A stretch of DNA of 64,000 nucleotides, from positions 3,720,001 through 3,784,000 of the forward strand of contig OY969793.1 in assembly GCA_963703145.1 (NCBI GenBank), written 5' to 3'. Positions 7,545-15,920 of the stretch are shown piece after piece. The position numbers and the translations under genes were made by a program. The notes below the pieces were generated by a model. It saw only the letters and a list, made by a program, of their open reading frames with translations. It had not been told where the DNA came from and did no database searches. Position 1 is the first letter of the stretch. Each line of letters begins with the position of its first letter. The DNA is from Bog-756 sp963703145 (lineage in GTDB: Bacteria; Actinomycetota; Acidimicrobiia; Acidimicrobiales; RAAP-2).

Positions 7545-8657
7545 GTGGTGGCACCGGCCGAATGCAGTTCGGTGCGGGCAGGACCGATCGTGACCGGTGG
7601 AGGTGAGCCCGCACCCGTGCTGCTGGCCGCGCCGGACAAGTTCCGAGGCACTGCCACCGCCCACGAGGTAGCCGAGGCCATTGCCCGGGGTGGTGCATCT
7701 GCCGGATGGTCCACCCGGCTGATGCCCCTGGCCGACGGCGGTGAGGGCCTACTCGACGCCTTGGATGGATTGGGTGGGGTGCGTGAGGCCGTTGAGGTGG
7801 AGGGCCCGCTCGGCGCCCTGGTGGAGGCACAGTGGCTCCGCATCGGCGACGTCGCCGTGGTCGAGATGGCCCAGGCGTCGGGCCTGGTCCTGGCCGGGGG
7901 GGCAACGGGCAACAATCCGGTGAGGGCGTCGACCCGGGGCACCGGCCAGCTCATCGCCGCCGCGGCCCGGTCCATGTCCGCGCCAACCCAGCCCGGACCC
8001 ATTGGGGCCCCGGGGCGGCGGACCGTGGTGGTCGGGCTGGGCGGTTCGGCCACCACCGATGGGGGCCGTGGGGCGGTGTCGGCCATCGAGGAGGAGGGCG
8101 GGCTCGGCGGCGTGGAGCTGCTGGGAGCCTGCGATGTGGATGTGGGCTTCCGTCAGGCGGCCGCACGCTTCGGGCCTCAGAAGGGGGCTGATCCGGCCCA
8201 GGTGCGCGAGCTCGAGCACCGGCTCGACGAGGCGGCCCTCTGGTACGAGCAGCACTACGGCGTCGACGTCCGGGCTATCGCCGGCACCGGGGCCGCTGGC
8301 GGGCTGGGGGGAGGCATCGTTGCCCTCGGCGGAAGTCTCCGGTCCGGCTATGCGGTGGTGACCGAACTCCTCGGGTTCGCCGACGCCCTCCGCCACTGCC
8401 GGCTGGTGGTGACCGGTGAGGGTGCGTTCGACGCCACGTCGCTCCTGGGCAAGGTGGTGGGCTCGGTGATGCGTGACGCGGCCGCCTGTGGTGTGCCGGC
8501 GGCGGTGATCGCCGGGCAGGTCAGCGATGAGGCTTCTCGTGCCGCCCAGGCCGCCGGGGTGTCGGTGGTGTCGCTGACCGGGCGGTTCGGCCGGGACAGG
8601 GCCCTCCAGGACACGGCCTGGTGCATCGAGCGGGCCGTCGGCGACCTGCTCGGGTAG
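7545..8657 (+). CDS. glxK: Glycerate kinase (GlxK/GarK family)
   Basis: ATP-dependent phosphorylation of D-glycerate, linking glyoxylate, serine or glycolate salvage to glycolysis. Family signatures are APDKFRGTATA near the N-terminus, PLADGGEG, GLGGSATTDGGRG and the C-terminal VVTGEGAFDATSLLGK, all characteristic of class-I glycerate kinases, and the length (about 355-370) is normal. The GTG at 7545 gives a 15-residue extension of unlikely meaning; the GTG at 7590 (VTGGGEPAPVLLAAPDK) is the better biological start. The gene stands alone. The aldo/keto reductase downstream is separated by 170 bases and so probably has its own promoter. Confidence 0.9.
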   Translation: MVAPAECSSVRAGPIVTGGGEPAPVLLAAPDKFRGTATAHEVAEAIARGGASAGWSTRLMPLADGGEGLLDALDGLGGVREAVEVEGPLGALVEAQWLRIGDVAVVEMAQASGLVLAGGATGNNPVRASTRGTGQLIAAAARSMSAPTQPGPIGAPGRRTVVVGLGGSATTDGGRGAVSAIEEEGGLGGVELLGACDVDVGFRQAAARFGPQKGADPAQVRELEHRLDEAALWYEQHYGVDVRAIAGTGAAGGLGGGIVALGGSLRSGYAVVTELLGFADALRHCRLVVTGEGAFDATSLLGKVVGSVMRDAAACGVPAAVIAGQVSDEASRAAQAAGVSVVSLTGRFGRDRALQDTAWCIERAVGDLLG

Positions 8658-8830
8658 GTTGCGGCAATAGTGGCGGTTGATCGGCGGTGACGGGGGTAGC
8701 ACCTGGGGTGGACGGTCGGCCGGGCCTCCGGAGCGGAGGGGCCACCTCCAGGATGAGCGCGGGCCGACCGTGGGGCCATGACTGCGAAGCACTGTGAGAC
8801 AGCAAGACGAGCGAGCAAGGAGCACCGATT

Positions 8831-9694
8831 ATGAGCCAGCCCACATCGGGGACGGGGTCCGTCCCCGACCTCACCCTCAACGACGGACACGTCATTCCCC
8901 AGCTCGGTTTCGGCGTATTCCAGATCCCGCCGGCCGACACGGCCGAGGTGACGGCCAGGGCCCTCGACATCGGCTACCGCCACATCGACACCGCAGAGAT
9001 GTACAAGAACGAGCGCGGTGTCGGCGAGGCCGTGGCCCGATCGGGTCTCGACCGCTCCGAGGTGTTCGTCACCAGCAAGCTGAACAACGGCTACCACGTT
9101 CCCGACGATGCCCGGAAGGCGTTTGATGTCACGCTGCAGGAGTTGGGCTTCGACTATGTGGACCTCTTCCTGATCCACTGGCCGCTCCCGACCCTGTACG
9201 GCGGGGACTTCGTCTCCACCTGGCAGACACTCATCGAGTTCCAACGCGAGGGCCGGGCCCGCTCGATCGGACTGTCGAACTTCCAGTCCCACCACATCGA
9301 CCGCCTCCTGGCCGAGACGGGCACCGCACCGGCCGTCAACCAGATCGAGATCCACCCCTACCTGGCCCAGGACGAGCTGCGCCGCTACGACACCGAGCAC
9401 GGCATCGCCACCGAAGCCTGGTCCCCCATCGCCCAGGGGAATGTGCTGGGTGATCCCGCCATCGGTGCCATCGCCGCCAAGGTGGGGCGGACCGCGGCCC
9501 AGGTGGTGCTGCGCTGGCACATCCAGCGTGGGGACATCGTCTTCCCCAAGTCGGTGACGCCGTCACGGATGCAGGAGAACTTCGAGCTGTTCGACTTCGA
9601 CCTGGACGGGGACGACATGGCCGCTATCACCGCCCTGAACCGCAACGAGCGCACGGGGCCCGACCCCGACACCTTCGACTACGTCCCTGCCTGA
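8831..9694 (+). CDS. Aldo/keto reductase (2,5-diketogluconate-reductase type)
   Basis: A 287-residue NADPH-dependent reductase of small carbonyls. The catalytic tetrad is complete: Asp53 and Tyr58 (HIDTAEMYKNE), Lys83 (VTSKLNN) and His116 (LIHWPLP). The C-terminal cofactor loop FPKSVTPSRMQENFELFDF binds the adenosine phosphate in this subfamily. The start is set by the ribosome site AAGGAG 11 bases before the ATG. The length and signatures (IGLSNFQ, NQIEIHPYL) match AKR5-like enzymes. The physiological substrate is unknown. Confidence 0.92.
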   Translation: MSQPTSGTGSVPDLTLNDGHVIPQLGFGVFQIPPADTAEVTARALDIGYRHIDTAEMYKNERGVGEAVARSGLDRSEVFVTSKLNNGYHVPDDARKAFDVTLQELGFDYVDLFLIHWPLPTLYGGDFVSTWQTLIEFQREGRARSIGLSNFQSHHIDRLLAETGTAPAVNQIEIHPYLAQDELRRYDTEHGIATEAWSPIAQGNVLGDPAIGAIAAKVGRTAAQVVLRWHIQRGDIVFPKSVTPSRMQENFELFDFDLDGDDMAAITALNRNERTGPDPDTFDYVPA

Positions 9695-9705
9695 CCTCCC
9701 GGGCG

Positions 9706-10341
9706 CTACCGGGGCCGGAAGCCGATCCGATCCTCCCGCAGCGGGACGGGGCGGCCATCGGGGGTGGCGATCTCGTCGACCAGCCCGTAGTCCACGGCCT
9801 CGACGGCGGTGAGGAAGCGGCCCCGAGCAGCATCCTGGCGGATGCGGTCGACGGGCTGGCCGGTCGCCTCGGCCAGCCGGGCCAGCAGCGAGTTCCACCG
9901 CCCGACGTGGTCGGCCACGGCGTGCTCCAACTGGAGGGCGGTGCCGCTGACCTCCAGGGCCGGCTCGAACAGACCGAGCCGGGTGTGGGGGAGCACGAGC
10001 CGGTGGTGGCACGCGGCCAGCACGCCGACGGACGGACCGGTGGCCTGGCCGACGCATACCGCCCGCACCGGGACGCCCATCAGCCTGACCACGTCCATCA
10101 CCGTCAGCGCGGCACCGAGGGTTCCCTCCCCGCTGTCGAGACGCAACTCCACGGCCTCGTCGCCGATGGCATCCAGGGTCATCAGCGCAGAGACCACCGA
10201 GTTGGCCTGGAGCTCGTCGAGCCGACCGGTCAGCGGGACGATCCGTCGGTCGAACAGCTGTCGTCGCAGCAGGTCGGCCGGGTCGGCATGTCCCTGGTCG
10301 CCACCCCATGGGAACGGGGACACGTTGTCCGATGGTCTCAT
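9706..10341 (-). CDS. ClpP-like protein lacking all catalytic residues
   Basis: A 211-residue protein with the ClpP fold pattern: head-domain core, a DSGEG segment where ClpP has NSPGG, CVGQATGPS, LPHTRLGLFEP, and a C-terminal AVDYGLVDEI. Aligned by eye to the intact ClpP at 10756, the nucleophile Ser102 becomes Gly102, the catalytic His127 becomes Phe125 and the Asp becomes Gly174, so no peptidase activity is expected. Its ATG overlaps the stop of the XRE gene (ATGA), so the two are one transcription unit. By analogy with plant and cyanobacterial ClpR, it may form mixed rings with a catalytic ClpP or act as a scaffold. That role is inferred. Confidence 0.82.
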   Translation of the reverse strand: MRPSDNVSPFPWGGDQGHADPADLLRRQLFDRRIVPLTGRLDELQANSVVSALMTLDAIGDEAVELRLDSGEGTLGAALTVMDVVRLMGVPVRAVCVGQATGPSVGVLAACHHRLVLPHTRLGLFEPALEVSGTALQLEHAVADHVGRWNSLLARLAEATGQPVDRIRQDAARGRFLTAVEAVDYGLVDEIATPDGRPVPLREDRIGFRPR

Positions 10342-10601
10342 TCCGTAGGGTCCCCCAAGGACCAGTCGAGACGCCCGCCGAGCGCGGTGGCGTACCGCTC
10401 GACCGTGGACAGCAAGACGTCGGCGGTCCCGGTCTCGATGCGGGCGACGGCGGACTGGGAGGTGCCCATCCTGGCCGCCACCTGGGTCTGGGACAGCCCG
10501 AGGGCGTGACGCCGCTCCACCAACTCGTCGCTCAAGGCCCGCCGTCGCCGGGCCATGTCGTCGAATCCGGGGAACACCGTGTCGTGTCGCCGCTCGTCCA
10601 T
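10338..10601 (-). CDS. XRE-family helix-turn-helix regulator
   Basis: An 87-residue protein that is almost only a DNA-binding domain. The HTH_3 helices run from about residue 21 to 76 and include LGLSQTQVAARMGTSQSAVARIE, here split as LGLSQTQVAARMG and TSQSAVARIE. There is no sensor or oligomerisation domain. It overlaps the ClpP-like gene downstream by 4 nt and is divergent from the active clpP, so it is a candidate regulator of both. A 6-6-6 inverted repeat in the shared intergenic region (10681-10698) is a plausible operator. Confidence 0.88.
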   Translation of the reverse strand: MDERRHDTVFPGFDDMARRRRALSDELVERRHALGLSQTQVAARMGTSQSAVARIETGTADVLLSTVERYATALGGRLDWSLGDPTE

Positions 10602-10680
10602 CTTGCCTCACCGCGCGTCGGTCGTTGGGGTCGACCGGGCATGCCGACCAGTCGTCGCCCTCAGGCTATCGCTGGCATGA

Positions 10681-10698
10681 TATCTCATAGTCGAGATA
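10681..10698. promoter_or_regulatory. Candidate operator between xre and clpP
   Basis: TATCTC-ATAGTC-GAGATA, a perfect inverted repeat with 6-bp arms and a 6-bp spacer, lies between the divergent XRE and clpP genes. The dyad and spacing are typical of XRE-family operators. It is 57 bases before the clpP ATG and 79 bases before the XRE ATG, where it could control either promoter. Regulation is inferred. Confidence 0.5.
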
Positions 10699-10755
10699 CC
10701 ATGGAGGATGTAGCCGGGTTGGACGGTCCCCCGGTACCGCACGGGAGGCATGCCC

Positions 10756-11412
10756 ATGGACGCGTACCAGTCGTTGATCCCCACGGTCATCGAAGAGTCG
10801 AGCCGGGGGGAGCGGGCCTTCGACATCTACTCCCTCCTGCTCCGCGAACGGATCGTGTTCCTGGGCCAGGAGGTGGACGACCAGGTGGCCAACCTGATCA
10901 TCTCCCAGATGCTCTACCTGGAGGCCGCAGAGCCGGAGAAGGACATCTTCTTGTACATCAACTCACCGGGCGGCATGGCCTATGCCGGGATGGCCATCTA
11001 CGACGTCATCCAGCACGTGCGGCCCGACGTGTCGACTATCTGCGTCGGCATGGGTATGTCCGCCGCCGCCATGGTCCTGAGCGGCGGCGCCCCCGGCAAG
11101 CGGCTGGCCTTGCCCAATGCCCGCATCATGATCCATCAGGGCAGTGCCGGCGCCAGGGGCGCGCCCAGCGACATGGAGATCCAGCTGCGAGAGGTCCTCG
11201 CCCTGACCCGGCGCATGGCCGAGATCATCGCCCACCACAGCGGCAAGTCGGCCGAGGAGGTGGCCCGGGACATCGACCGGGACTACTTCATGACGCCGGA
11301 CGAGGCCGTGGCCTACGGACTCATCGACGGCATCATCGCTCCCCGCAGCGGTCTGGCGGCGGGGTCGGCGCAGCTCGAGCCGGCGGCCGTCGAGGAGTCC
11401 CGTCCTCGGTGA
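10756..11412 (+). CDS. clpP: ATP-dependent Clp protease proteolytic subunit
   Basis: A 218-residue serine peptidase that forms a tetradecameric chamber fed by ClpX or ClpC. The catalytic triad is visible: Ser102 (GMGMSAAA), His127 (MIHQ) and Asp176 (DRDYF). NSPGG supplies the oxyanion region. The start is decided by the ribosome site: GGGAGG at 10743-10748 is 7 bases from the ATG at 10756 but only 1 base from the in-frame ATG at 10750. There is a Ala/Glu-rich tail after the core. Its divergent neighbours are an XRE regulator and an inactive ClpP paralogue. It may be an accessory ClpP rather than the housekeeping copy, which usually sits beside clpX or tig. Confidence 0.93.
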   Translation: MDAYQSLIPTVIEESSRGERAFDIYSLLLRERIVFLGQEVDDQVANLIISQMLYLEAAEPEKDIFLYINSPGGMAYAGMAIYDVIQHVRPDVSTICVGMGMSAAAMVLSGGAPGKRLALPNARIMIHQGSAGARGAPSDMEIQLREVLALTRRMAEIIAHHSGKSAEEVARDIDRDYFMTPDEAVAYGLIDGIIAPRSGLAAGSAQLEPAAVEESRPR

Positions 11413-11421
11413 CCCTGCCCG

Positions 11422-12432
11422 TCAGGTGACGACGAGGGCCGGCACCACCTCGGACATGAACCGCCGCAGGGTGTCGTCGGCCGGGTAGTCACGTAACCAC
11501 AGGATGAGGCCCCGACAGCCTGCATCCACGAAGGCCTGGGCCTTCTCGGTCACCTGCTCCACGGTGCCGACCAGGTTGTCGGCCAGGTACTGCCTGGTCC
11601 GGGTCCCACCCCACAGGTCGCCCCCGCCGTCGGAGTTGCACCAGGCCAGGGTGTCAGCCTCGGTGTCGAAGATCCGACAGTCGGGGCCGTGGGTGCGGGT
11701 GATGTCGTCGAAGGGCCGTCCGATCTCCTCGCAGTACCGGGCCAGCAGGCCGGACTTGCGGACGAAGGCGTCCAAGCCGACCTGCCAGTTGGTCAGGTCG
11801 GCCCGCCGGGCGGCGATCCGGAGGGTGACCTGCTCCCCACCGCCACCCACCAGCACCGGTGGGAGCTGCTGGATGGGCTTGGGGTCGCAGTAGGCCGCGT
11901 CGAAGTGCAGGTGCTCACCGTCAAAGGTCGTCGTCTCCTCGGTCCACAGCCGACGGATCACCTCGAGCGTCTCGTCGAGGACGGCCAGGCGCTGCCGGTC
12001 GGCGGGGTACTCGTAGCCATAGGAGTGGTACTCCTCGTGGAACCACCCCGCACCCAGCCCGAGGATCAGCCGGCCACCGGAGTAGACGTCGACACAGGCC
12101 GCCTCTTTGGCCAGCAGCCCGGCGTTGCGGTACGAGGAGCAGGTCACCAGCTGCCCCAACCCCACCCGGGAGGTCACCTGAGACAGGGCGGCCAACATGG
12201 TGTACGCCTCGAACATGTGGGTCGGCTCCCGCCGGGGCACCGTCTCGACGTGGTCGTACACCCAGAGGTGGTCGTAGCCGAGCGCCTCGGCCTGGTGGGC
12301 CAACTCGACCGATCGGGACCAGGCGTCGGCCGCGGTCCATCCGGTGTACTCGAGCTTCCATCCCTGGGGGACGAAGACGCCGACCTGGAGCCCACCCGGC
12401 CGGTCGACGACGCCGGGAACGGTCGGGGTCAC
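11422..12432 (-). CDS. F420-dependent LLM-class oxidoreductase
   Basis: A 336-residue TIM-barrel enzyme of the luciferase-like monooxygenase superfamily. The F420-type signature includes LGYDHLWVYDHV near residue 45, CSSYRNAGLLAKEAACVDVYSGGRLILGLGAGW in the middle (AKEAACVDVYSGGR and LGLGAGW are the family hallmarks) and VLVGGGGEQ. The GTG at 12432 overlaps the upstream VOC stop (GTGA), so translation is probably coupled; a further ATG at 12450 lies inside that gene and is less likely. It is the third gene of an alcohol dehydrogenase-VOC-LLM operon. The substrate is unknown. Confidence 0.88.
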   Translation of the reverse strand: MTPTVPGVVDRPGGLQVGVFVPQGWKLEYTGWTAADAWSRSVELAHQAEALGYDHLWVYDHVETVPRREPTHMFEAYTMLAALSQVTSRVGLGQLVTCSSYRNAGLLAKEAACVDVYSGGRLILGLGAGWFHEEYHSYGYEYPADRQRLAVLDETLEVIRRLWTEETTTFDGEHLHFDAAYCDPKPIQQLPPVLVGGGGEQVTLRIAARRADLTNWQVGLDAFVRKSGLLARYCEEIGRPFDDITRTHGPDCRIFDTEADTLAWCNSDGGGDLWGGTRTRQYLADNLVGTVEQVTEKAQAFVDAGCRGLILWLRDYPADDTLRRFMSEVVPALVVT

Positions 12433-12878
12433 GAGGGGAACTCCCACCACTGCAGCTCACACATCATCGGCAGGAGGTAGCGCACGTACACCGAGTGGAT
12501 CCGCACCACTTCCTGGTCGTCCACATGGAGGTCGATCAGGTCGACCCGGTCGTCGTGCTCCCGGTAGGCAGCGGCCCGGTCCTGGACCCCCTGGAGCTCC
12601 TCCAGCGAGCCGACGGCCAGCCCGAAGTGGTCCATGCGGGGGGCCTGCATGGGAGTCTCGTCGGCGATGAGGAAGATGAACTGGTCCCAGTGCACGCACG
12701 ACAGGATGAGGCGCCGGCGGTCCTCGGTCATCACCTCCATCTCCTCGAATCCGAAGACCTCGCTCCAGAAGCGGCAGATATCGGCCCGGTTGGACGCGTC
12801 GAGGAGGTCGGCGGGCATGCTCATGGCCACGTGGTTGAAGTGCGGCGTGCCGCTCGGGTAGTAGGGATGGGCCATCAT
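12429..12878 (-). CDS. VOC-family (glyoxalase/dioxygenase fold) protein
   Basis: A 149-residue single VOC protein: a beta-alpha-beta-beta-beta module beginning FNHVAMSMPADLLDASNRAD, with ADICRFWSEVFGFEEME typical of the helix and loop, and a second half starting MDHFGLAVGSLEEL. Metal ligands are plausible (His in FNHVAM and in MDHFGL, a Glu near the end) but not certain. It begins in an ATGATG context with AGGGAGG just upstream, so the second ATG at 12875 may be used. It overlaps its neighbours by 4 nt at both ends. The substrate is unknown. Confidence 0.82.
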   Translation of the reverse strand: MMAHPYYPSGTPHFNHVAMSMPADLLDASNRADICRFWSEVFGFEEMEVMTEDRRRLILSCVHWDQFIFLIADETPMQAPRMDHFGLAVGSLEELQGVQDRAAAYREHDDRVDLIDLHVDDQEVVRIHSVYVRYLLPMMCELQWWEFPS

Positions 12879-13960
12879 GCCTCCCTGTCGGGATGTCCGA
12901 CGACCGCACCTTCGGACAGGTGGGGCACCACCATCACCTTGCCGGCGAACCGGCCTTCCGCCAGGCCGGCCAGGGCATCGGACAGGCGGTCGAGGGGCAC
13001 GTCTTCGGCCTCGATGAGCCGGTCGGTGGGGAACCCCGGTGACGCCAGCAGGTCGAGTGCCTGGGCGAAGCCCCCGAGGTCGTAGAGGAACGAGCCCACC
13101 ACGTGGAGTTCATTGAGGACGAAGCGGTTGGGGTCGAACGACGGGTGCTCGAGGCCCGCACCCACCAGGGCCAGGGTCCCGCCCCGTCGGAGCTGCTGGA
13201 AGCCCACTTCGATGGCGTCTTTCTTGCCGGAGCACTCGAGCACGACGTGTACCGCTCGCTCGGCGGCCCGTTCGGGCTCCCAGGCCGGAAAGGTCTCGAG
13301 GTCGCTGGGCTCGATGACCTCGGCGGCGCCGAGATCCCTGGCCAGTTGGCGTCGCCGCTCGCCAGGCTCGACAGCGATCACCGGTCCGATGCCCATCGAG
13401 ACAAGTGCGGCGATGGACAGGGCGCCGATCGGCCCAGCTCCGATCACCATGACGCGGTCGCCTCGCGCCGCACCCGATCGGGTGATGCCGTGGAGGGCCA
13501 CCGCCATCGGCTCGGCCAGGGCCGCCTGGCGCGGGCTGAGCCCGGAGGGCAGTTCCAGGAGTGCCTCGGCCCGGATCAGCACGTACCGGGCAAAGGCGCC
13601 GTCGTGCCCCCCGCCGACGATCGATCCCTGGTGCTCGCACTGCGAGGGCTTGCCCTCGAGACATCGCCGGCAGTGGCCGCATCGAGGGGAGGTGCCTCCC
13701 ACCACGGGCTGGCCGACCGTCCAGCCCGAGACGCCGGCGCCCAGCCCGGCGATGGTGCCACTGAACTCGTGGCCGGCCACCAGTCCGGGTGATCCCCAAC
13801 CCTCGAGGAGCATGTGGATGTCGGTGCCGCAGATCCCGCAGTGGTCCACCTCGACCAGCACCTCGCCGGATCCGGGGCGGGGCACAGGCCGCTCTTCCAC
13901 CACCACCTGGCCGGGCTGTCGGTAGACGGCGACCGGCATGGCCTCTGGCAGATTGATCAT
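12875..13960 (-). CDS. Zinc-dependent alcohol dehydrogenase (MDR family)
   Basis: A 361-residue medium-chain dehydrogenase. Catalytic zinc ligands are Cys41 (CGICGTD) and His64-Glu65 (GHEFSG). Structural zinc ligands are Cys94, Cys97, Cys100 and Cys108. The Rossmann motif is GAGPIGALS, with Glu after beta-2 (VEPGE) pointing to NAD rather than NADP. The ATG at 13960 has a good GGAGGAG site; the open frame extends 38 codons further without one. It resembles threonine/sorbitol dehydrogenase-like enzymes. It heads the operon with the VOC and LLM genes, which suggests one small oxidative pathway. Confidence 0.9.
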   Translation of the reverse strand: MINLPEAMPVAVYRQPGQVVVEERPVPRPGSGEVLVEVDHCGICGTDIHMLLEGWGSPGLVAGHEFSGTIAGLGAGVSGWTVGQPVVGGTSPRCGHCRRCLEGKPSQCEHQGSIVGGGHDGAFARYVLIRAEALLELPSGLSPRQAALAEPMAVALHGITRSGAARGDRVMVIGAGPIGALSIAALVSMGIGPVIAVEPGERRRQLARDLGAAEVIEPSDLETFPAWEPERAAERAVHVVLECSGKKDAIEVGFQQLRRGGTLALVGAGLEHPSFDPNRFVLNELHVVGSFLYDLGGFAQALDLLASPGFPTDRLIEAEDVPLDRLSDALAGLAEGRFAGKVMVVPHLSEGAVVGHPDREA

Positions 13961-14120
13961 GACGGCTCCTCCCCCGGGTCGACCCGGCCCCGGTTCGTCG
14001 ATCATCCGGCGGCCCTGTCGGTCCGGCGACACTTTAGCCACCGGAAGGAGGTGCTCACCGGTCCGAAGGATCAAGAGCGGGCCCCGGCCGCACGAGGGTG
14101 CTTTGGCCTACGTTGGTGCT

Positions 14121-15113
14121 GTGCCCTACGAGCCGTCGTCCGAGCGCTACGACCACCTCCCCTACCGGCGGTGCGGTCGCAGCGGCCTGAAGCTCCCCCT
14201 GGTCTCGCTGGGCTTGTGGCAGAACTTCGGTGAGGCCCGACCCGACGACGAGGTCGAGGCCATGCTGACCCGCGCCTTCGATCTCGGGGTCACCCATTTC
14301 GACCTGGCCAACAACTACGGCCCGCCCTACGGCACGGCTGAGACCAGCGCCGGCAGGGTGCTCACCGGTCCGCTCGCTCCCTACCGCGACGAGCTGATCA
14401 TCTCGACCAAGGCCGGCTACGACATGTGGCCCGGGCCCTACGGGGACGGAGGGTCGCGGAAATACCTGCTCGCCAGTCTGGATGCCAGCCTCGGGCGCCT
14501 CGGCCTCGACTACGTCGACATCTTCTACTCGCACCGCTTCGACCCTGAGACACCCCTGGAGGAGACCATGGGGGCGTTGGACTCCGTGGTGCGCCAGGGC
14601 AAGGCGCTCTACGCCGGCATCTCCTCTTACCCGCCGGAGCAGACCGTGGCGGCGGCCGACATCCTCGACCAGCTGGGCACGCCGCTCCTCATCCACCAGC
14701 CGCCGTACTCCATGTTCAACCGCTGGATCGAGCACGGGCTGCTCGACACCTTCGGCCGCCTCGAGGTGGGCTGCATCGTGTTCTCGCCCCTGTCCCAGGG
14801 ACTGCTCACCGACCGCTACCTGGCCGGAGTGCCGGCGGGCTCCCGGGCCAGCCAACCGGGGACGCTGGACGAGAGCCAACTCGATGAGCAGGTGCTCGAC
14901 CGGGTCCGCTCACTCAACGACCTGGCCCGCGACCGCGGCCAGTCAATGGCCCAGATGGCCCTGGCCTGGACGCTGCGGGACCCTCGGGTGACCTCCACCC
15001 TCATCGGGGCGAGCAGCCTGGCCCAGCTGGAGCAGAACGTCGCCACCATCGACCGGTTGGAGTTCTCGGCCGACGAGTTGGCGGCGATCGACGCCATCTT
15101 GAGCGCTCGATAG
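14121..15113 (+). CDS. Aldo/keto reductase (YghZ-like)
   Basis: A 330-residue reductase of the L-glyceraldehyde-3-phosphate reductase group. Catalytic residues are visible: Asp and Tyr in THFDLANNYGPPYG, Lys in IISTKAGYDMWPGPYG, and His in FYSHRFDPETPLEE. The C-terminal NADPH loop TSTLIGASSLAQLEQNV is typical. GTG at 14121 is the natural N-terminus (VPYEPSSERYDHLPYRRCG); the frame is open further upstream but codes for an improbable sequence. It is divergent from the alcohol dehydrogenase operon. Confidence 0.9.
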   Translation: MPYEPSSERYDHLPYRRCGRSGLKLPLVSLGLWQNFGEARPDDEVEAMLTRAFDLGVTHFDLANNYGPPYGTAETSAGRVLTGPLAPYRDELIISTKAGYDMWPGPYGDGGSRKYLLASLDASLGRLGLDYVDIFYSHRFDPETPLEETMGALDSVVRQGKALYAGISSYPPEQTVAAADILDQLGTPLLIHQPPYSMFNRWIEHGLLDTFGRLEVGCIVFSPLSQGLLTDRYLAGVPAGSRASQPGTLDESQLDEQVLDRVRSLNDLARDRGQSMAQMALAWTLRDPRVTSTLIGASSLAQLEQNVATIDRLEFSADELAAIDAILSAR

Positions 15114-15114
15114 T

Positions 15115-15130
15115 CCCCCCCGAGGGGGGG
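15115..15130. terminator. GC-only hairpin between convergent genes
   Basis: CCCCCC-CGAG-GGGGGG directly follows the aldo/keto reductase stop and precedes the end of the convergent AHSA1 gene. It could act as a bidirectional terminator or simply as a transcript-end hairpin. There is no T-run on either side. Confidence 0.4.
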
Positions 15131-15141
15131 ACCAGGACGAA

Positions 15142-15579
15142 CTAGTTGGCTTCCAGGCCGACGTCGGGCCCGGCGTGGCCTCCGGTGGCGGCGACGTCCA
15201 GCCGCCCGACATAGTGGGTCCAGCCCTTCGTGTGGTCCTCGACGGCATCGGCCGGCAATCCGCGGTGGACCAGGCGGACCAGGGTTTTGCCCCCTTCGGG
15301 GATCAGGGTGATCTCGACCTCGGTGGAGCCGGCGGGGATGGGATGGTCGGGCTCGTCCCAGCCGAAGGTGAACACCACCTTCTGGTCGGGCACGACCTCC
15401 ACGAACTCACCCACCGAAGGGTGCTGCCCTTGGACCATCACCCGGTAGGCACCACCGGGTCGAGGGTCGAGCTCGGCGGAGGTGCCCATCCACTGCACAT
15501 GCAGTGCCGGATCGGTGAGGTACGGGAAGATGGTGGAGGGCGCGGCGTCCATCACCAGTTCGTGCGTCAGTTCGGCCAT
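15142..15579 (-). CDS. SRPBCC/AHSA1-domain protein
   Basis: A 145-residue START-like helix-grip fold (AHSA1 family): it opens HELVMDAAPSTIFPYLTDP, then MDPRPGG-like core (ELDPRPGGAYRVMV), VVFTFGWDEP, EVEITLIPEGGKTLVRLVHRGL, and a C-terminal helix with GWTHYVGRL. Such proteins bind hydrophobic ligands. It overlaps the ArsR gene by one base (TGATG), the usual ArsR-AHSA1 pair in actinobacteria, and is presumably controlled by it. The ligand is unknown. Confidence 0.9.
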   Translation of the reverse strand: MAELTHELVMDAAPSTIFPYLTDPALHVQWMGTSAELDPRPGGAYRVMVQGQHPSVGEFVEVVPDQKVVFTFGWDEPDHPIPAGSTEVEITLIPEGGKTLVRLVHRGLPADAVEDHTKGWTHYVGRLDVAATGGHAGPDVGLEAN

Positions 15580-15911
15580 CAGTGATTCCTTTCCTGGGGG
15601 GGTTCGGTGCTGCGATCGGTGGACTCGACCAGGTGGGCCAAGCGCCCGAGGCTCCCGGTCCAGTACTCGTCGAGGAACTGGCGGATCCGAGCCATCTCGG
15701 TGTGATTGGCCCGGTAGAGCCGACGGGTGCCGTCCCGCCGTTCCAGCACCAACTCAGCCTCGCGGAGGACGCCGAGATGCTGGGAGACGGCCGACCGAGT
15801 GACGTCGGCGAACTGGGCGGCGATCTGGGTGGCTGGGAGCTCAGTCGACCACACCATCCGCAGGATCTCCCGACGACGGGGTTCTGCCAGAGCTTTGAAC
15901 GCGGTGTCCAT
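15579..15911 (-). CDS. ArsR-family transcriptional regulator
   Basis: A 110-residue winged-helix repressor. AEPRRREILRMV is the first helix, ATQIAAQFADVTRSAVSQHLGVLREAELV the HTH (in two pieces, IAAQFADVTRSAVSQHL and GVLREAELV), and RRDGTRRLYRANH the beta wing. There are no Cys residues in the sensing helix, so this is an SdpR-like rather than a metal-responsive member. A TTAGTAATTGCTAA dyad immediately upstream (15921-15934) is the expected autoregulatory operator. It is co-transcribed with the AHSA1 gene. Confidence 0.92.
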   Translation of the reverse strand: MDTAFKALAEPRRREILRMVWSTELPATQIAAQFADVTRSAVSQHLGVLREAELVLERRDGTRRLYRANHTEMARIRQFLDEYWTGSLGRLAHLVESTDRSTEPPQERNH

Positions 15912-15920
15912 GCTCCTACT

